From Blumeriella jaapii (Eukaryota > Ascomycota > Leotiomycetes > Helotiales > Drepanopezizaceae), in the NCBI GenBank assembly GCA_009599575.1, contig VWND01000003.1, positions 186,001 through 250,000 on the forward strand: a stretch of 64,000 nt of DNA. Direction: 5' to 3'. The translations under genes were made by a program, and so were the position numbers. The notes beneath the pieces were generated by a model. It had not been told where the DNA came from. It was given only the letters and a program-made list of their open reading frames with translations, and did not search any database. The first letter of the stretch is position 1. Every line of letters starts with the position of its first letter. This document shows positions 10,365 to 22,700 of the stretch, piece after piece.

Positions 10365-12080
10365 TAATTTTGATTTTGTAAAACTTAAAGCGCAGATAAT
10401 AAAGCAGCCGATTTCGTCGGCGATTTATTTGTTAATATTTTATTCGTTTTATTTAGCGAAATCAAACGGATAAAAGCGTTTTCGTTTCGAAAAGCCGTTT
10501 GCCGTTATGTTAATTGTTTTTTTAATATATTTAATTTCGAAATTTATAAATCGTATTTAAATTATTTAATTAATAACGAATGCTTTTGGCAGGTCGCTGG
10601 CTTTTTTATTTAATTAATCGATAAAAATTTTTGCGTTTGTTTTTAAAATAAAATATACGCCGTACAATTCGCTTTTTATTTTTTTTATTGTTTTAAAAGC
10701 GCTTCGATATTTTCGTTTAATAATATCGTAGCGTATTTTTACGAAGAATTATAAGCCGCTTTCGAATCGTGAAAAATGCCGTTTTTTGTTTTTATCGATT
10801 TGTTGCAATATAGCTTTCTAACCGAAAATATTAGCGTCGATAATTAAAATAATTTTTTTTGCGTTTGGGTTGTAATCGATCCGTATAAACGATAAAGCCG
10901 ATAAAAAGTCGTTTTTAAAAACTTTTATAATTTTGTTTTGTTTTTTTTTTTAAACGAAATCGATTTTTTTTTTTATCGTAGCGTAAATAAATGCAGTTTT
11001 TTAAAAAAAGTTTTTGATTTAATTACGATAATAAGTTATAACGCTAATAAAGGTTTTGGCTTCGGTAATATTTTTATATTTTTTTTATTCGCAAATCTTT
11101 TTAATTTTTTTTCGTTAAAAATAGCGGCCAGCGTTATCGGTTATATAGCCAACGATATTTATTTCGAATATACAAAATTTTAATCGAGGGCCAATAATAA
11201 CTTTGGCTTTTTCGAAGCAAACCATAATTTTATCGATGTTTTGGATATGTTTTATTATATAACGTCGAATTTTAAAAAAGATTTTTTTATTATTGTAATA
11301 TAATTTAAAATTTTTTATTTCGACGTCGTTAACGTAAAAAAAAGCAATATTCGGAATGCAAATTATAAAGATTTTATATACGATTTTTACGAATTAAGCG
11401 ATTAAATTAATAGCTTTTATAAATATTTTTATTATGCGTAATAAACCGATTAATATTTGAATTGCCGTTATATTTCGAAATCGTAAGTTAAATATTAAAT
11501 GGTCGTAGCCTAAAAACAGATCGAAAAAAAAGGCGATCGTTAGTTTTGCGAATTTATTCGAAAATTAATCGACGTTGAATAATACGTTAGCGTTTCGTAT
11601 CGTTATTTTGTTTATTTCGACGATTGCGATAATAAATGTATAAAATTTTTTTTTTTTTTTTCGCAACGATAAATTATTTGTTTTTGTATAGGCCGTGGCA
11701 GAATTCGAGGATTTTTTGCTTAATTCGTTTTTTTAATATTTCGATTATTTTATTCTAAAAAGCTTTAAAAACTGAAAAGGTTTTTTTTTACCAGACTTTA
11801 TAAAATACGGTTTTAATATCGATATAAAGCGTAATATTAAAATTGAATTGGCTTATTTCGGTAAAATCGAAAGCTATAGCTTTTTTTCGGTTGCGTAGGA
11901 TTTCGTACAAAATCTTTTTTTTTTTAATAAAAATTAAGTTTCGATTATTAAATTATCAAATCGTTTTTTTGTAAATCGGCTGCTAAATAATAGGCTGGAA
12001 AAGCGGCCGGTAATAAGTTTTTCGAATTTGCTAATAATTAATTAAAATGGTTTTGTTGTTTTATTTTTTTCGAATTAATC
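10365..12080 (-). pseudogene. B1 reverse transcriptase and RNase H
   Basis: This is the minus-strand equivalent of B2 35880-37550. The polymerase box reads FYVNDV (about 11320-11340, minus), i.e. the first Asp of the YxDD motif is Asn. RNase H blocks lie at about 10550-10900 and the RT palm at about 11100-12050. Dense TAA/TAG codons prevent a continuous translation. The assignment relies on parallel blocks in B2 and B3. Confidence 0.65.
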
Positions 12081-12280
12081 GTTTATTTTTTCGGAAATAT
12101 TTTTACCGGATTCGCTAAGATTTACGAATCGTATTTTATTAGCTTTGCGTTTGTAAAAAATGCTGATATTAATATAAAAAAATAAAATATATAAATCGGG
12201 TTTGTTTAATACGAAAACGAAATTTTCGAAACTTTTATTTCCGAATTAATAGCTAAAAATATTAATATTAGCTAATTTTA

Positions 12281-12311
12281 TTCGCGGTGCTATTTCGATT
12301 AATAACGTAAA
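12281..12311. repeat. Hairpin repeat, B1 protease-RT interval
   Basis: The left arm TTCGCGGTGCTA is intact. The right arm has decayed to ATAACGTAAA. It occupies the same site as 35632-35663 in B2 and 53003-53034 in B3. Confidence 0.6.
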
Positions 12312-12429
12312 TGCTTTTAGCCGAGTATTTTTTAGGTTTTGTTATAACTTAGCGTTTGTTTTAAAGCTAAAGCCGGCTATTTGTTTTCCGATAAAACGTC
12401 GATTAAAAAGATTTTATCGCCGGCGACGG

Positions 12430-12880
12430 TGATTTGATTTTAAAAAAACCGGTTTCAATTTTAAAAAAAGGCTTTTATTTGGCCGTTTTCGATATATTTA
12501 AAGCTGACGAGATTTTTTAAAATCCAAAGCATTTAAAAATAATAAAATACGGACATTTTTTTATTATTAAAAAGTTTTTATAAATAATAATACTTTTAAC
12601 GTCGATTTTAACGTTTCGTATAATTTTATCGAATTTAATCGTGTTTTTATTAACGATAATATAAATTATTCGCTTATCGGTGATAATCGGAATATTATTG
12701 GTTTCGGCTGTTTTTTGGTTTATGCAATTAATTTCGGTTTTATTATCGAATAAAACGAAAGCGGTCGTACTTTTTTTAAATATTGTTTTTATTTTTAATA
12801 CTTTTATAGCCGTATAAAAACAGTTTTGTCGTTTTAACTTTTGGATTTTTATAACAAGAGCTAAAAAATTGATTTTTTCC
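12430..12880 (-). pseudogene. B1 aspartic protease
   Basis: On the minus strand this aligns with the better-preserved B3 protease (52449-52853): the INCINQKTAE block, IIYTTVNKNTIKF, and the IIIYKNF strand are recognisable at about 12580-12750. The active-site region carries Asp then non-canonical residues. Stops break the frame. Confidence 0.6.
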
Positions 12881-13639
12881 GAAGATTTTTTTTTATCGGC
12901 TAAATTAATTACGATATTATAAATTTCTTTTTGGTTTTTTTTTAATTTAAAATCGTTTTTTTTTCGAATAATTTTAACTTTTTCGTTTTTTTTTAATGCA
13001 AAAATTTGTTTATTAATAATTTTGTCGAATTTTTTTTTTTATATTAAATAAATCGCTGAATTTTAATTTAATTTTTTGTTTTATAATTTTTTTAATAATT
13101 TCGTCGATCGCTTCGAAGCTAATATATTTATCGATTTATTTTTCGCTTCGCATTAATAATAAGCGTTTAAAAGCTGGTATTTTTTAAATAATTTAGACCG
13201 GAGTGTCGGTATCGATATTTTTTATATCGTCGTTAATTTTTTTTATTATAAGCGTTTTTTTAATAGTTTTATCGGATTTTTTTCGAATTTTAAATTTTTT
13301 TTTTTTTCGATTTTAACGTTTTTTTTTATATTAATTAATTTAGCGAATAAAACAGAAGCATTTTGCTTTTTTGTAATTCGCTGGCTTAATTATGCAATTA
13401 TAATATTTGCAAATGCGATATTTGTATTAGAAATATATATATTTGTTTTTTATTTATATATTTGAATTTTATTTACATTTAAAATAAACGATTTTTTTTT
13501 GATTAATACGCTTTTTAGAATGTTTTTTTTTTTATTAATAAAAATCGTTTTTGCATTTTTTTTGTTTTTTAAATAATTGTTTTATTTCGTATTTTTTATT
13601 TTTAAGCGAATAATATTTAATCAGCTTTGGTTTTCAGCT

Positions 13640-15110
13640 TTGTTAAAAAAGCTTATTTTTGCTTTCGTTGATTCGAGGCAGATCGCTTCGTATTTATTAA
13701 TATAACAAATATTATTATTTATACAAAAATTAAACGCTTTGCATTTTAAGCGAATATAAAATTTTTCGCAATAAATTTTTTTGTTATTACAAAATTTATA
13801 CTTAAGGCTACGAAGTTTGTTTTGATAATTACTTTTATTATTTTAATAGCCGCGATTTTGATTTTCGCGTTAGTTTTTTTTTTTTTTTTTTAATAATCGT
13901 TATTATAATTAATATTTCGCTGATTTTAATCGTTAGCACGGAAAGATTGCTATTGGGCAGCTATTATTTTTACGGTGGCTTGGCGAAATTAATCGCTTCG
14001 CGCATTTTAAAAGGAATAGTTATTATAAAAGCTATTTTAATCGTTTTTATTATCCGAATTAACGTAAAAAAGCTTTTTTTGCTGTTGTATAAAACTTTCG
14101 ACTTTGCTTTAAAGTTTTTGAATTTTAATATCGGTAAATTTTAATACGAGAGTTTCGATGTTTTTATCAAGCTTTTTTAAGCTAATAAGCTTTGCAAAAC
14201 GATTAAATAATATAATAATTAATTGTTTTTTGGCGATTTCGGTAATTTTTAATAGCTAGGCATGTTTTTGCATTAGAGCTTTTACGTTTTTTTTGTAAAT
14301 AAAAAAGAAAAATTTCTTTTAATTTATGGCTTCGATTATACGTTCGCTTTGGTTTTGTTTAAAAACGAATTTTACAAATTTAAAATACTAATCGAAGATT
14401 TTAAGGTTTTGTTTATTAATTTTAAAATATTTAATAATTTTATTGCGAATGCTGATCGAAAAGCCAAGTAAAAAAATTAATTTTTTTTGCTTAATCTCGT
14501 TTAAAACTTTTTTGTTAATAAAAACGTCAAACATTTTCGTATAAATACGATAATAGGCCTTAAGTTTTTTGGCTTAGCGAATTATTATAATAAACTATTT
14601 AAAAAAAGCGATAGTATCGCGAATTTGCTAGCGATCGTGGTTTCGGAATTTCGATTTTAAAACTTTAACTAGCTTACGTTAGTTTCGAGCTTTAATAGTT
14701 TTTTATTTATTTATCGATTTAATAATATTTTTAATAATTGGGTTATAATAGCGAAAGAGTTTATCGAACATTTCAGTTTCAGAAATTCCGAAATTCTTAT
14801 AGGTTTTTTTATATTTCTCGATAAAGTCGGTAACGTTGGCGCTATTAAATAAAAGTGTATCAGGGGAGCCAGGGAGGGGCATGCGGTCTCGCATAAGAAA
14901 ACGAAGGGCGTCGTTATTTATAATGTTAATAAAATATTGGTAGGGTTTGAATTAAATAAATAAATGTTTTCTGGAATTGCAAATTGTGGGTTTTTAGTAT
15001 AAAAGAAATCGTTTTTAATAAAAAAGCTATTAAAAAGGTTTTTGTGTTTTTTAAAAAAATTAAATAAAATAAGATTGCGTTTAGATATTTAAGTAATATA
15101 TTAAAAAACT
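13640..15110 (-). pseudogene. gag: B1 gag remnant
   Basis: The best open part is 14703-14894, beginning MRDRMPLPGSPDTLLFNSAN. It equals the in-frame block at 33053 in B2, but there it is an internal methionine: the likely true start lies about 195 bases upstream and reads ATA instead of ATG in this copy. The C-terminal Cys cluster corresponds to about 13720-13820. Gag would form the particle shell. The copy is interrupted by many stops. Confidence 0.65.
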
Positions 15111-15664
15111 TGTTTTTTAATAGATTGATTAAATTAATATAATATTGCTGTATAATTTACGGTTTCGATATTCCGTGGCTTAGGCTAATATACGTATAGC
15201 TATTTTCTTATTATTTTTAATAAAAAGCCGGAAATTGTAATTGCTATAATTATAAAGCGTAAAATCAGAAGGTTGAGTTTTCGCCAGGCGTTTGACTAAA
15301 AAAGATTTAAATTAAAAGGGCCGAGCGCAGCGGTCGAAGCGTACGAACTAATATTCGATTTGTTATTTTTAAATAAAAAAGCGATTTTCGAGCTTTGAAT
15401 TTCGCACGGTTCAGAATTGCCTGACCGTAATTTCAGACGTTTTTAAAATATATTGCATTTTTGTAATCTAATAATTGTACGTAAAATAAAAAAAGCTATT
15501 AAAAGTTTTTTATATAATATAGCTGCGAATAATATTATATAAAAAGTTTTTTAAACCGTAGTAGCGAAATATCGAAATCGATTTTGATTATAAATTTAAA
15601 AAATGCATCGGCGAATATATAAAAACGAAACATCGAAATTTAAATTTTTGCGTAAATTATTAAA
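15111..15664. other. B1 untranslated leader
   Basis: This lies between the 5' LTR and the gag start in minus orientation and holds the primer-binding region next to the LTR. I could not match it to a specific tRNA. No gene is visible. Confidence 0.5.
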
Positions 15665-15930
15665 TGTAAAAGTAGGTAGGAAAACCAAACTGATATAGCC
15701 ATATATCGGTGGATAAAATAATTTAAAGAATTCCTAGAAAAAATTAAAGAAAGGAAAAAAAAAAAAATAAAGATATAAATTGAACTGCGTGCCTATGATA
15801 TTATTTAAGGGGGTGTTTTGCTTTTATACTTGTTGAAGGTAGTTAGTGGCAGGGGGTTTCGGAGGGGTTTATGCCTCGACTATAGCTAAAACTACCAACT
15901 TTTATTAATACAAGGTATTACCGTTTTACA
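15665..15930 (-). repeat. B1 5' LTR (266 bp)
   Basis: It has TGTAAAA...TTTTACA terminal inverted ends in either orientation. It is the same length and sequence family as 32017-32282, 43049-43314, 46562-46829, 49390-49656 and 60389-60654. It is one of the better preserved B LTRs, with GC-rich motifs such as CCTCCGAAACCCC (minus) still present. Confidence 0.9.
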
Positions 15931-15989
15931 ATTTTACTTATAATATTATAAAACTGATGCAATAGTAAAAACTAGTATAAAAAAGTCGA

Positions 15990-16920
15990 AACTTTTTTGA
16001 TATTTAAAAATAAAATAAAAAAAAACGTTAGCTTTGGTTAAATAAATCAAAAGCTTTGCAATTATACCGTAGTTTCGAATAAAACGTCGGTAAAAATTAC
16101 AAAAACCAAAAAAACTTTATACATTTTTTATAATAATAAAAAACTTTTAATAAGCGACCACGAAGACTTTTTTTAAATTTACTTTTAGACTTTTAATCGA
16201 AATAATAAAGCTTAAATAACGGATCCGAATAACGTTAAATTTAAACTTTCGAATATCGGCCTATAATCCAACGTCAGCGAACTTTTGAAACATTTTGCGA
16301 ACGTATATAGCGTGTTTTAAAAGGTCGGACGAATAAATAAAAATATTATTTAAATATATAATGCAAAAATCGTTTAAATAATCGAAAAAAACGTCGTTTA
16401 TATAACGTTAATAAAATGCGGATTTATTAATAAAGCTAAAAGGTAGCATTTTGCATTTATAAGCGCCGTAACGCGTACGAAACGTCGTTAGTTTTTTATT
16501 AGCGAAATCTATTCGAATTTTATAAAAGGCTTAACGAATATCGAGCTTTGTAAAAATTCGCGCTTTCGAAAAACGAACAAAAATCTTATCGATAAAAAGG
16601 AAAAAGTAGCGATTCTTACGAATAACGTTATTAAAAGTTCGATAATCGATACAAAAACGTAATAAACCGTCGGGTTTTTTAGCGAAAAGTATTAAAGCAG
16701 CGAAGAAAGCGGTAAAAATTCGATAAAACTTTTATTAAAATTATTTTGCAAATAAATTTTAATAATTTCGAGTTTTGGAATCGTTATTTTATATAAAAAA
16801 GTATATTTCAGCTTTTTCTTATTTACAATAAGCTCGATTTTATAATCGTAGGGCCGGTAAAAGGCTAGCTCGTTACTGGCGGCCTTAGAAAACACGTGTT
16901 CGAAATTTTTGTACTCCGAG
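15990..16920 (-). pseudogene. Ca reverse transcriptase
   Basis: The minus strand encodes LYKITIPKLEIIKIYLQNNF, then (after a frameshift near 16700) LFAKKPDGLLRF-DYR, KARIFTKLDIR and LTTFRTRYGAYK, the classical Ty3/gypsy RT blocks. The catalytic box reads YLNNIFIYSS-like in place of YLDDIxIYS, with both Asp to Asn, which would abolish catalysis. FGFCNFYRRFI follows near 16060. It would synthesise cDNA in an active element. Confidence 0.85.
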
Positions 16921-17654
16921 GAAAAAAATTCGAAAAAAGATTTATTCGAAGTTAGCTTTACTAAGCTGGTTAAAAAAGTCGAAATCGATATTTCGTTGGT
17001 TTTGAAACGTTCGAAAAAACTATGAAATTAAATTTTAAAAGAAATATTATACGTGAAGTCGTTTAATATTTTATCGATCTCGTACAAAAAAGTTAAAAAT
17101 ACTTCAACTGCTTTTTTTCTGAAAATCAGCTTAAAAGCGTATATAATAATTTGATAAATGGAAATTGGGTAAGCAGTAGGTTAAGAAACTCGTTTTCGAA
17201 CTAATCGTTTAAAAAGTTCAAAAGATAGCTTATCTGAATTATCGATTATATTAAACTGAAAAACCATCGCGGCGAGAGTTTTCCTTCGGTTTTTGGTATA
17301 ATTGTTTTTCGTAGAACGAGGAAGCTGTTTTAACGAAAGGAAAAGAAAAAAAAAAATGAAATAATAAAAAAGGGATCGGCAGCCTAAAAAAATGGTGGTA
17401 TAATTTTTTGTATTATTTTATTGGCGTCGCCATCGGAATTAGCACCGCGAGTGAAATTCGACCTTTTTGCGCTTCGCACAGCGTCGTAAATCTGCCACAA
17501 TTGATCAAAGTTTTTATCACGTTTTACAGCGTCGTTTTAATAGCGAAATTAAATTTTTCGGAAATGCAAATAAAAAAATTTAATATAACGAGCGTAAAAG
17601 ATTATAAAAAAATAAGATTTCGGCTAATAAAACTTGCGTTTATTACAATTTAAT
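16921..17654. other. Ca protease to RT interval
   Basis: This interval has no continuous minus-strand frame; the plus-strand frame at 17408-17653 is a shadow. It contains a hairpin repeat at 17423-17450. The homologous intervals are 22700-23226 (Cb) and 45410-46000 (Cc). Confidence 0.5.
17423..17450. repeat. Hairpin repeat in Ca
   Basis: GGCGTCGCCATCGGAA is followed by TTAGCACCGCGAG. The core arms are GCGTCGC and the opposing GCACCGCG. It is placed identically in Cb (23167-23197) and Cc (45879-45906). Confidence 0.55.
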
Positions 17655-18040
17655 AAAACTTAATATTCGGCCAACCAAGCTTTTTTTAAAATCATATTAT
17701 AATTTCCGAAATTAATAATCAAAAAAAAAGTAAACGATTGTATTCGATTGTTAATAATAAAATTAAAAAGCGTAAAATATATAATTGAATAGCTACGAGC
17801 TTTATTATATCTTTTTACAAAAAAAAAAGCCGGAAAAAATTAAATCAAAAGTTTAAAAAAAAAAAAAAAAATTTAATCAGCGCCGAATCGATTAACGCAT
17901 AACCGTTCGCTTTAAAATAGGCGAGCGCTTTTATTTTATACGAAAAGCTATTTTTAATAAATATAACGGAAATTATTAATAAATCGCTATTAAAAAGCTT
18001 TCGAACGTTAAAATAACGCATATCGCGCAATACGCTTAAA
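17655..18040 (-). pseudogene. Ca aspartic protease
   Basis: The minus-strand frame 17845-18030 reads MRDMRYFNVRKLFNSDLL, then KIKALAYFKANGYALIDSAL. The last part matches gypsy proteases with an ALxDTGANGxxxID active site; here DTG reads YFK (DFK in Cc). The flap-side strand IQSFTFFLIINFGNYNMI follows at about 17690-17760. It would process Gag-Pol. The active site is lost. Confidence 0.75.
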
Positions 18041-18347
18041 AAAAAAGCTTTGCTTAAGCTTAGGCGTTTCTTCGATTAACGGAAAAATCTTTAACTTTCT
18101 CGTATACGTTTTAAAAGTCGTTTAAAAAAAGGTTTTCGTTTTTATTATTATTATTAAAAAGCGAATTTTCGGCCGGTTCGATTTCGTTTATATCTACCAG
18201 CTTAAAAAAGCCTTTAAATAAAACCGAAAATCGGCTCGTAAAAAGTCGTGCAAATTAACTTTTCTAAACTTTCTAATATAAAATAAAAAACGAACGTTGT
18301 CGTTAATCCGATCGAAAAAAAAAAACGCTAAAAAAAGCGTTTTAGCG

Positions 18348-18379
<32 letters not shown>

Positions 18380-19560
18380 TGAGAAAAAGCCTATAAAGCA
18401 TTTAAACGACTTTCGTACGTACGATTTAATTCGTAATACGCTTTAGTTAAAAACCTACTATTTTAATAAATAATAAACTTAGTTAAAAAGCGATTCGCGT
18501 ATAAAATTCGTTTAGCCAATTGATTTTGTTTTTTTTGTCGGACGGCGGTAAGCCAATTTTTAAAAATCGTTGTACGCGCTTATTTCAAATACAGCTTTTC
18601 TCGTAAACGTTTTAGTATTTTGTCGCGAAAAGCGTTTCGAAGCTGTTTGTTAATTCGTATTTAAGCGTTCGCTGCGAAAATGAAAAATCGCAGATAAAAT
18701 CGCTAAAAATCGTCGTGCGTACTTATTGCAAGCATTTTAAACTCGTTTTCGGCTTTTTAAACGTTTAAAAAATCGGCCAGGAAATCGGCGATTTTTTTTA
18801 CTAATTTTTCGGAAAGTATAAAATCGGAACGGTTTAAAATACGCGGAGTAAAAAACTTTTTTGCTACGTTTTCGGTCTGATCGAATATATAATTTTTGCG
18901 AAATCGATCGCCAGCGAAATAATCGTGGTAAAATTCGAGATTATCGAAAATTTTAATTTTTTAATAGCATATTTTGTAATTTTTATTATTATTTAATTTA
19001 AATTCAAAATTCGGAACGCGTTTTATACGAGCTAGTCGAAAATCAATAAATAAATAAAAACTATAACGTTCAAAAGGCGCGTTAAGATTTTGGCCGTTAT
19101 AAAAAAATCTAAAAAGAATTCGCGAAAAGCGTAAAAGTTGATTTGCAGCGTTTATTAATTAAAATAAAACGTTGCGAAAAAAAGGAAAAGCAGCAGATTC
19201 GCGACTAGCAGAAGCACGTTCGATAAATTTTATTAAACGCTTTGATTAAAAAATCTATCGCAATCGTATAATTTTCAAAAGTTGTTATTTACGCTTTTGC
19301 GCTTTTTTCAGTTGATTTTGCAAAAGTTTTAAATAAACGTTTTCAGCGCTAAGCTGCAAAAAAAAATAGCAGGCGAAATAGTTAGCGCTTTGCCCTTTCC
19401 TTTGTTTTTTTTTCTCGAAAAAAGAATTATTTTTCAGAAAAAAAAGCTTTTGGAGAAGGCTGCTTTTTCGCTAATTAAAAAAGAGGTTAAAATGTAATAA
19501 CAAAAGCTGAAAAGCTCTGCTAAGAAAAAGATCGTTGAACAAAAGCTATCCTTCGCGAAA
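18041..19560 (-). pseudogene. gag: Ca gag remnant
   Basis: The minus-strand translation has long open blocks, e.g. about 18750-18990 (YHDYFAGDRFRKNYIFDQ, then FLADFLNVxKAENEFKML) and 18430-18720 (FRDKILKRLREKLYLK). These resemble the capsid helices of Ty3/gypsy Gag. Stops fall mainly at Gln/Trp positions. A poly-A run at 18350-18375 (poly-Phe in sense) probably reflects replication slippage. Confidence 0.6.
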
Positions 19561-19662
19561 TGCGGAAATAAGCTTTTTCACGACCGGTCGATCATTTGAA
19601 TATAATTCGTAAGAAATTCGAAAAAAAAAAAATTTACGCCGTCGCTAGCGTAAAAAAAAAAT

Positions 19663-19935
19663 TGTTAATAATATAACGATTTAATTAATCGAAAGGCTGA
19701 AAAATTAATCAACTGATTGCCGAATTTATATAATATGAAAAACAAGCCTTTAATTTTGTAACAAAAATATTTATTTAAAATCAACAACTGCAAAAAGCAA
19801 AGGTTGCTAAAAGAAAAAAGCCTTATATATATAATAATTTCCACAGTTGATAGGAAACCCACCAGAAGACCAGAAAGCTTGCAACTATACGTAGTTGCTG
19901 GGGTGACGCGAGGGGCAAACGAGTAAGTCGTCACA
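19663..19935 (-). repeat. Ca 5' LTR (273 bp)
   Basis: TGTTAATAATATAACG at 19663 and GTCGTCACA at 19935 bound a unit repeated at 43985-44261. The sense orientation is minus, because gag-pol lies to the left. A GCAACTA-TACG-TAGTTGC hairpin is kept at 19881-19898. Confidence 0.88.
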
Positions 19936-20900
19936 GGATATACGTTTATAATATTAAAAAGGTCTAGCTTAAAAGCGTTATCGAAAATTTTGGTTATAAT
20001 TTTAAAAAGGCCGTTTGTAAAATTATCGAGCTTGCGAAAAGGCCGAAAAATCGGAAATAAACGCATATCGAATTATACGTAATCGCCAACGTTAAAATCG
20101 ATCGCGCGGCGAAATTTATTCGCATTTTTTTTTATTTTATCGTAGGTTTGTTAGAAATGCGATTTGGCGAGGTTCCAAGCGTCGTAATAGCGGCGAACGT
20201 ACGCACGAGCTTCGTTTGCGTTTAGCTTATATAAAAGGTTGAAAAAAGAAAAAGTATCGAGCTTTTAATTTTAATTAGTATAGAATATATAATCGTATAT
20301 AATTTTAAAAAGTAAAAAGCCATTTAGATTTTCGTAAAAAAAGATTATTTGAGCGAAATCTATTATTAGGAAAAATTCGTTTTAATCGTTTTAATAAAAA
20401 TTTACGAAAAATCGAAAGCGTTTTTGCAAATATTAATTATAAATTTCGGTTTGATTATCGGTTTTAAAATAAGCGGCTGTCGAAAGCTTTAGTTGCGTAC
20501 CGAATATTTTATTTAATTCAGATCAGAAAATAAATTAATATTAAAAACTACGATCGTTAATAATATTTTTTAAAAAGCTAAAATATTTATACACGTGGAA
20601 TATATACAATTTAGCGAAGCTTCGAGCGTCGATATTTTTATAGCAAAAAATCGAAATAGCTTGTTTAAAAAAGCGATTTATTATTACGAATACGTTGTCG
20701 TAACCGTGTTTGTTTTTATTAAAATTATAAAAGTTTATTATAAAATGCTTTTAAAAATGGTTAAAAACAAAAAGAGATTAAAAAAAGCCGGAGCGCTTAT
20801 TTTTTAAAACAAAACTTTTTCGATAAGCGTAGTAATTGCGATAGTATTGTTTTACGAAAGCTGTTATACCTCGCCAATAATATTAGTTCGAAAGCAATTG
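19936..20900 (-). pseudogene. Cb integrase
   Basis: The minus strand gives a nearly complete gypsy integrase: a zinc-domain tail (WYYWRGITAF-like, about 20850), NFYNFNKNKHGYDNVFVIIN (first catalytic Asp is Asn), INDRSF (second Asp kept, about 20555), TEIYN (Glu kept, about 20445), then the C-terminal block FNVGDYVxFDMRLFPIFRPF at about 20040-20105. It stops at INVYP exactly where the Ca LTR begins; the open frame 19665-20066 continues artificially into that LTR. Confidence 0.85.
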
Positions 20901-20951
20901 CGTAGTTTTGCGAGCGCTAAAATAAACGATGGAAATTTGATCGTGTATTTT

Positions 20952-21330
20952 TTATATAAAAGCTAAACGAAAATAATCGACGTTTGGGATTATTAAACGA
21001 CCGTAATATAACAACAGATCGCGTTTAAATATATACGAAATATTATTATCGTTGTTTTTTTTCGTAGCGTTTCGTATAGCTTTTTTTCGGAAAACTATTA
21101 AATTGCTAGCTATACGATTAGCGTAAAAAATTTGGTTAACGATACGAAATGCGAAAAAAAAATTAGTTATTTTAATAATAAAAACAGCTGTTTCGAAAGC
21201 CGTAGAAAGTCGAAGTTTTTTAATTAAAAAGCGGTGATCGATTTGATTTGTTCGGAAAAAAGTTTGCAAACGCTAAATGCGTTTAAAAAAGTTTTAACGG
21301 TCGAATTCGTTCGTACGACGTATTAATACG
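20952..21330 (-). pseudogene. Cb linker between RNase H and integrase
   Basis: A 105-codon minus-strand frame (20952-21269, starting MQTFFRTNQIDHRFLIKK) stays in frame with RNase H above and integrase below. It corresponds to the variable spacer preceding the H2C2 zinc domain. No motif of its own is seen. Confidence 0.6.
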
Positions 21331-21770
21331 TTAGCCAAAAAATTGTGTTTATCTGATTTGTATATAATAAAAAAGTTGTAATCGACGAAAAGCTCGGCCC
21401 AGCGTGCTTATCGAGCGTTTAAAAATTTGAAAATTATAAAATATTTTAAAACTTTATAATTAATAATAATTTTGATTTAATAAACTGAGCTAGCTAATTT
21501 AGCACGAAAATTGCCTAAAAATCTTACGATTGCGAGTATTTTTTTATCGTATACGACGTAATTTAGCTTTGCAAAAGCTATAGTTTTGCTAAAATAAACG
21601 ATTGGAAGCTAATCGTCGTTATAAAATTGCGAAAGCATAAAAGTTATTACGCCGTCGGAAGCGTTAGTTTTTAATATACAAAAAAGGTTTTGCTTATAAT
21701 ATTATAAAACTGGTATAATAATAAATACTAATATAAAAAGATCGAAATTTTTCTGATATTTAAAAATGAA
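21331..21770 (-). pseudogene. Cb RNase H
   Basis: The minus strand encodes ASDGVITLMLSQFYND, FPIVYFSKTIAFAKLNY, YDKKILAIVRFLGNFRAKLA, then ARWAELFVDYNFFIIYKS, the standard Ty3/gypsy RNase H series. The Trp/Gln codons preceding ARWAEL are stops. It would degrade RNA in RNA:DNA hybrids. Confidence 0.8.
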
Positions 21771-22700
21771 ATTGTAAAAAACGTTAGCCTTGGTTAAATA
21801 AACCAAAAGCTTTGTAATTATACCGTAGTTTCGAATAAAACGTCGATAAAAATTACAAAAACCAAAAAAGCTTTATACATTTTTTATAATAATAGAAAGC
21901 TTTTAATAAACGACCACGGAAACTTTTTCTGAATTTACTTTTAAGCTTTTAATCGAAATAATAAAACCTAAATAACGGATCCGAATAACGTTGAATTTAG
22001 ATTTTCGAATATCGGCCTGTAATTCAGCGTCAGCGAGCTTTTAAAGCATTTTGCGAACGTATATAACGTGTTTTAAAAAGTCGGACGAATAAATAAAAAT
22101 ATTATTTAAATATATAATACAAAAATCGTTTAAATAATCGAAAAAACGTCGTTTATATAACGTTAATAAATTGCGGATTTATTAATAAAGCCAAAAAATA
22201 ACATTTTATATTTATAAGCGCCGTAACGCGTACGAAACGTCGTCAGTTTTTTACTGGCGAGATTTATTCGAATTTTATAAAAAGCTTAACGAATATCGAA
22301 TTTCGTAAAAATTCGCGCTTTCGAAAAACGAGCAAAAGTTTTATCGAGAAAAGAAAAAAAATAGCGATTTTTACGAATAACGTTATTAAAAGCTCGATAA
22401 TCGATATAAAAACGTAATAAACCGTCGGGTTTTTTGGCGAAAAGCATTGAAATAGCGAAAAAAGCGGTAAAAGATTCGATAAAGCTTTTGTTAAGATTAT
22501 TTTGTAAATAGGTTTTAATAATTTCGAGCTTCGGAATCGATATTTTATATAAAAAAATATATTTTAGCTTTTTTTTATTTATAATAAGCTCGATTTTATA
22601 ATCGTAAGGCCGGTAAAAGGCTAGCTCGTTATTAACGGCCTTAAAAAACACGTATTCGAAGTTTTTATATTTCGGAAAAAAAAATTCGAAAAAAGATTTA
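21771..22700 (-). pseudogene. Cb reverse transcriptase
   Basis: This is the best preserved family C polymerase: 22286-22651 is open and reads NELAFYRPYDYKIELI, LYKISIPKLEIIKTYLQNNL, LFAKKPDGLLRFYIDYRAFN, ARIFTKFDIR. The catalytic YxDD box near 22085-22115 again reads NN in place of DD. The fingers and palm are present. It is inactive because of stops further on and the lost aspartates. Confidence 0.87.

Larger units (their letters stand above)
7484..15930 (-). mobile_element. B1, Ty3/gypsy family B copy, 3' part cut off by copia A
   Basis: It reads on the minus strand from its 5' LTR (15665-15930) through gag, protease, RT, RNase H and integrase to the first part of the accessory ORF, where copia A interrupts it. 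Every segment has a counterpart in the complete copies B2 and B3. The right flank (15931 onward) continues into family C RNase H/RT sequence, matching 21685 and 44395, so B1 is inserted in Ca. Confidence 0.88.
15931..19935 (-). mobile_element. Ca, Ty3/gypsy family C copy, 3' part outside window
   Basis: Minus-strand order from the right: 5' LTR (19663-19935), gag, protease, RT, start of RNase H. At 15930/15931 it is interrupted by B1, so the rest lies beyond the left edge. At 19935/19936 its LTR abuts the integrase C-terminus of another family C copy, showing that C inserted into itself. Confidence 0.88.

Noticed and set aside
19665..20066. 133-codon minus frame as an independent gene
   Set aside because: It begins in the Cb integrase C-terminus and runs across the junction into the Ca LTR, so the second half is accidental.
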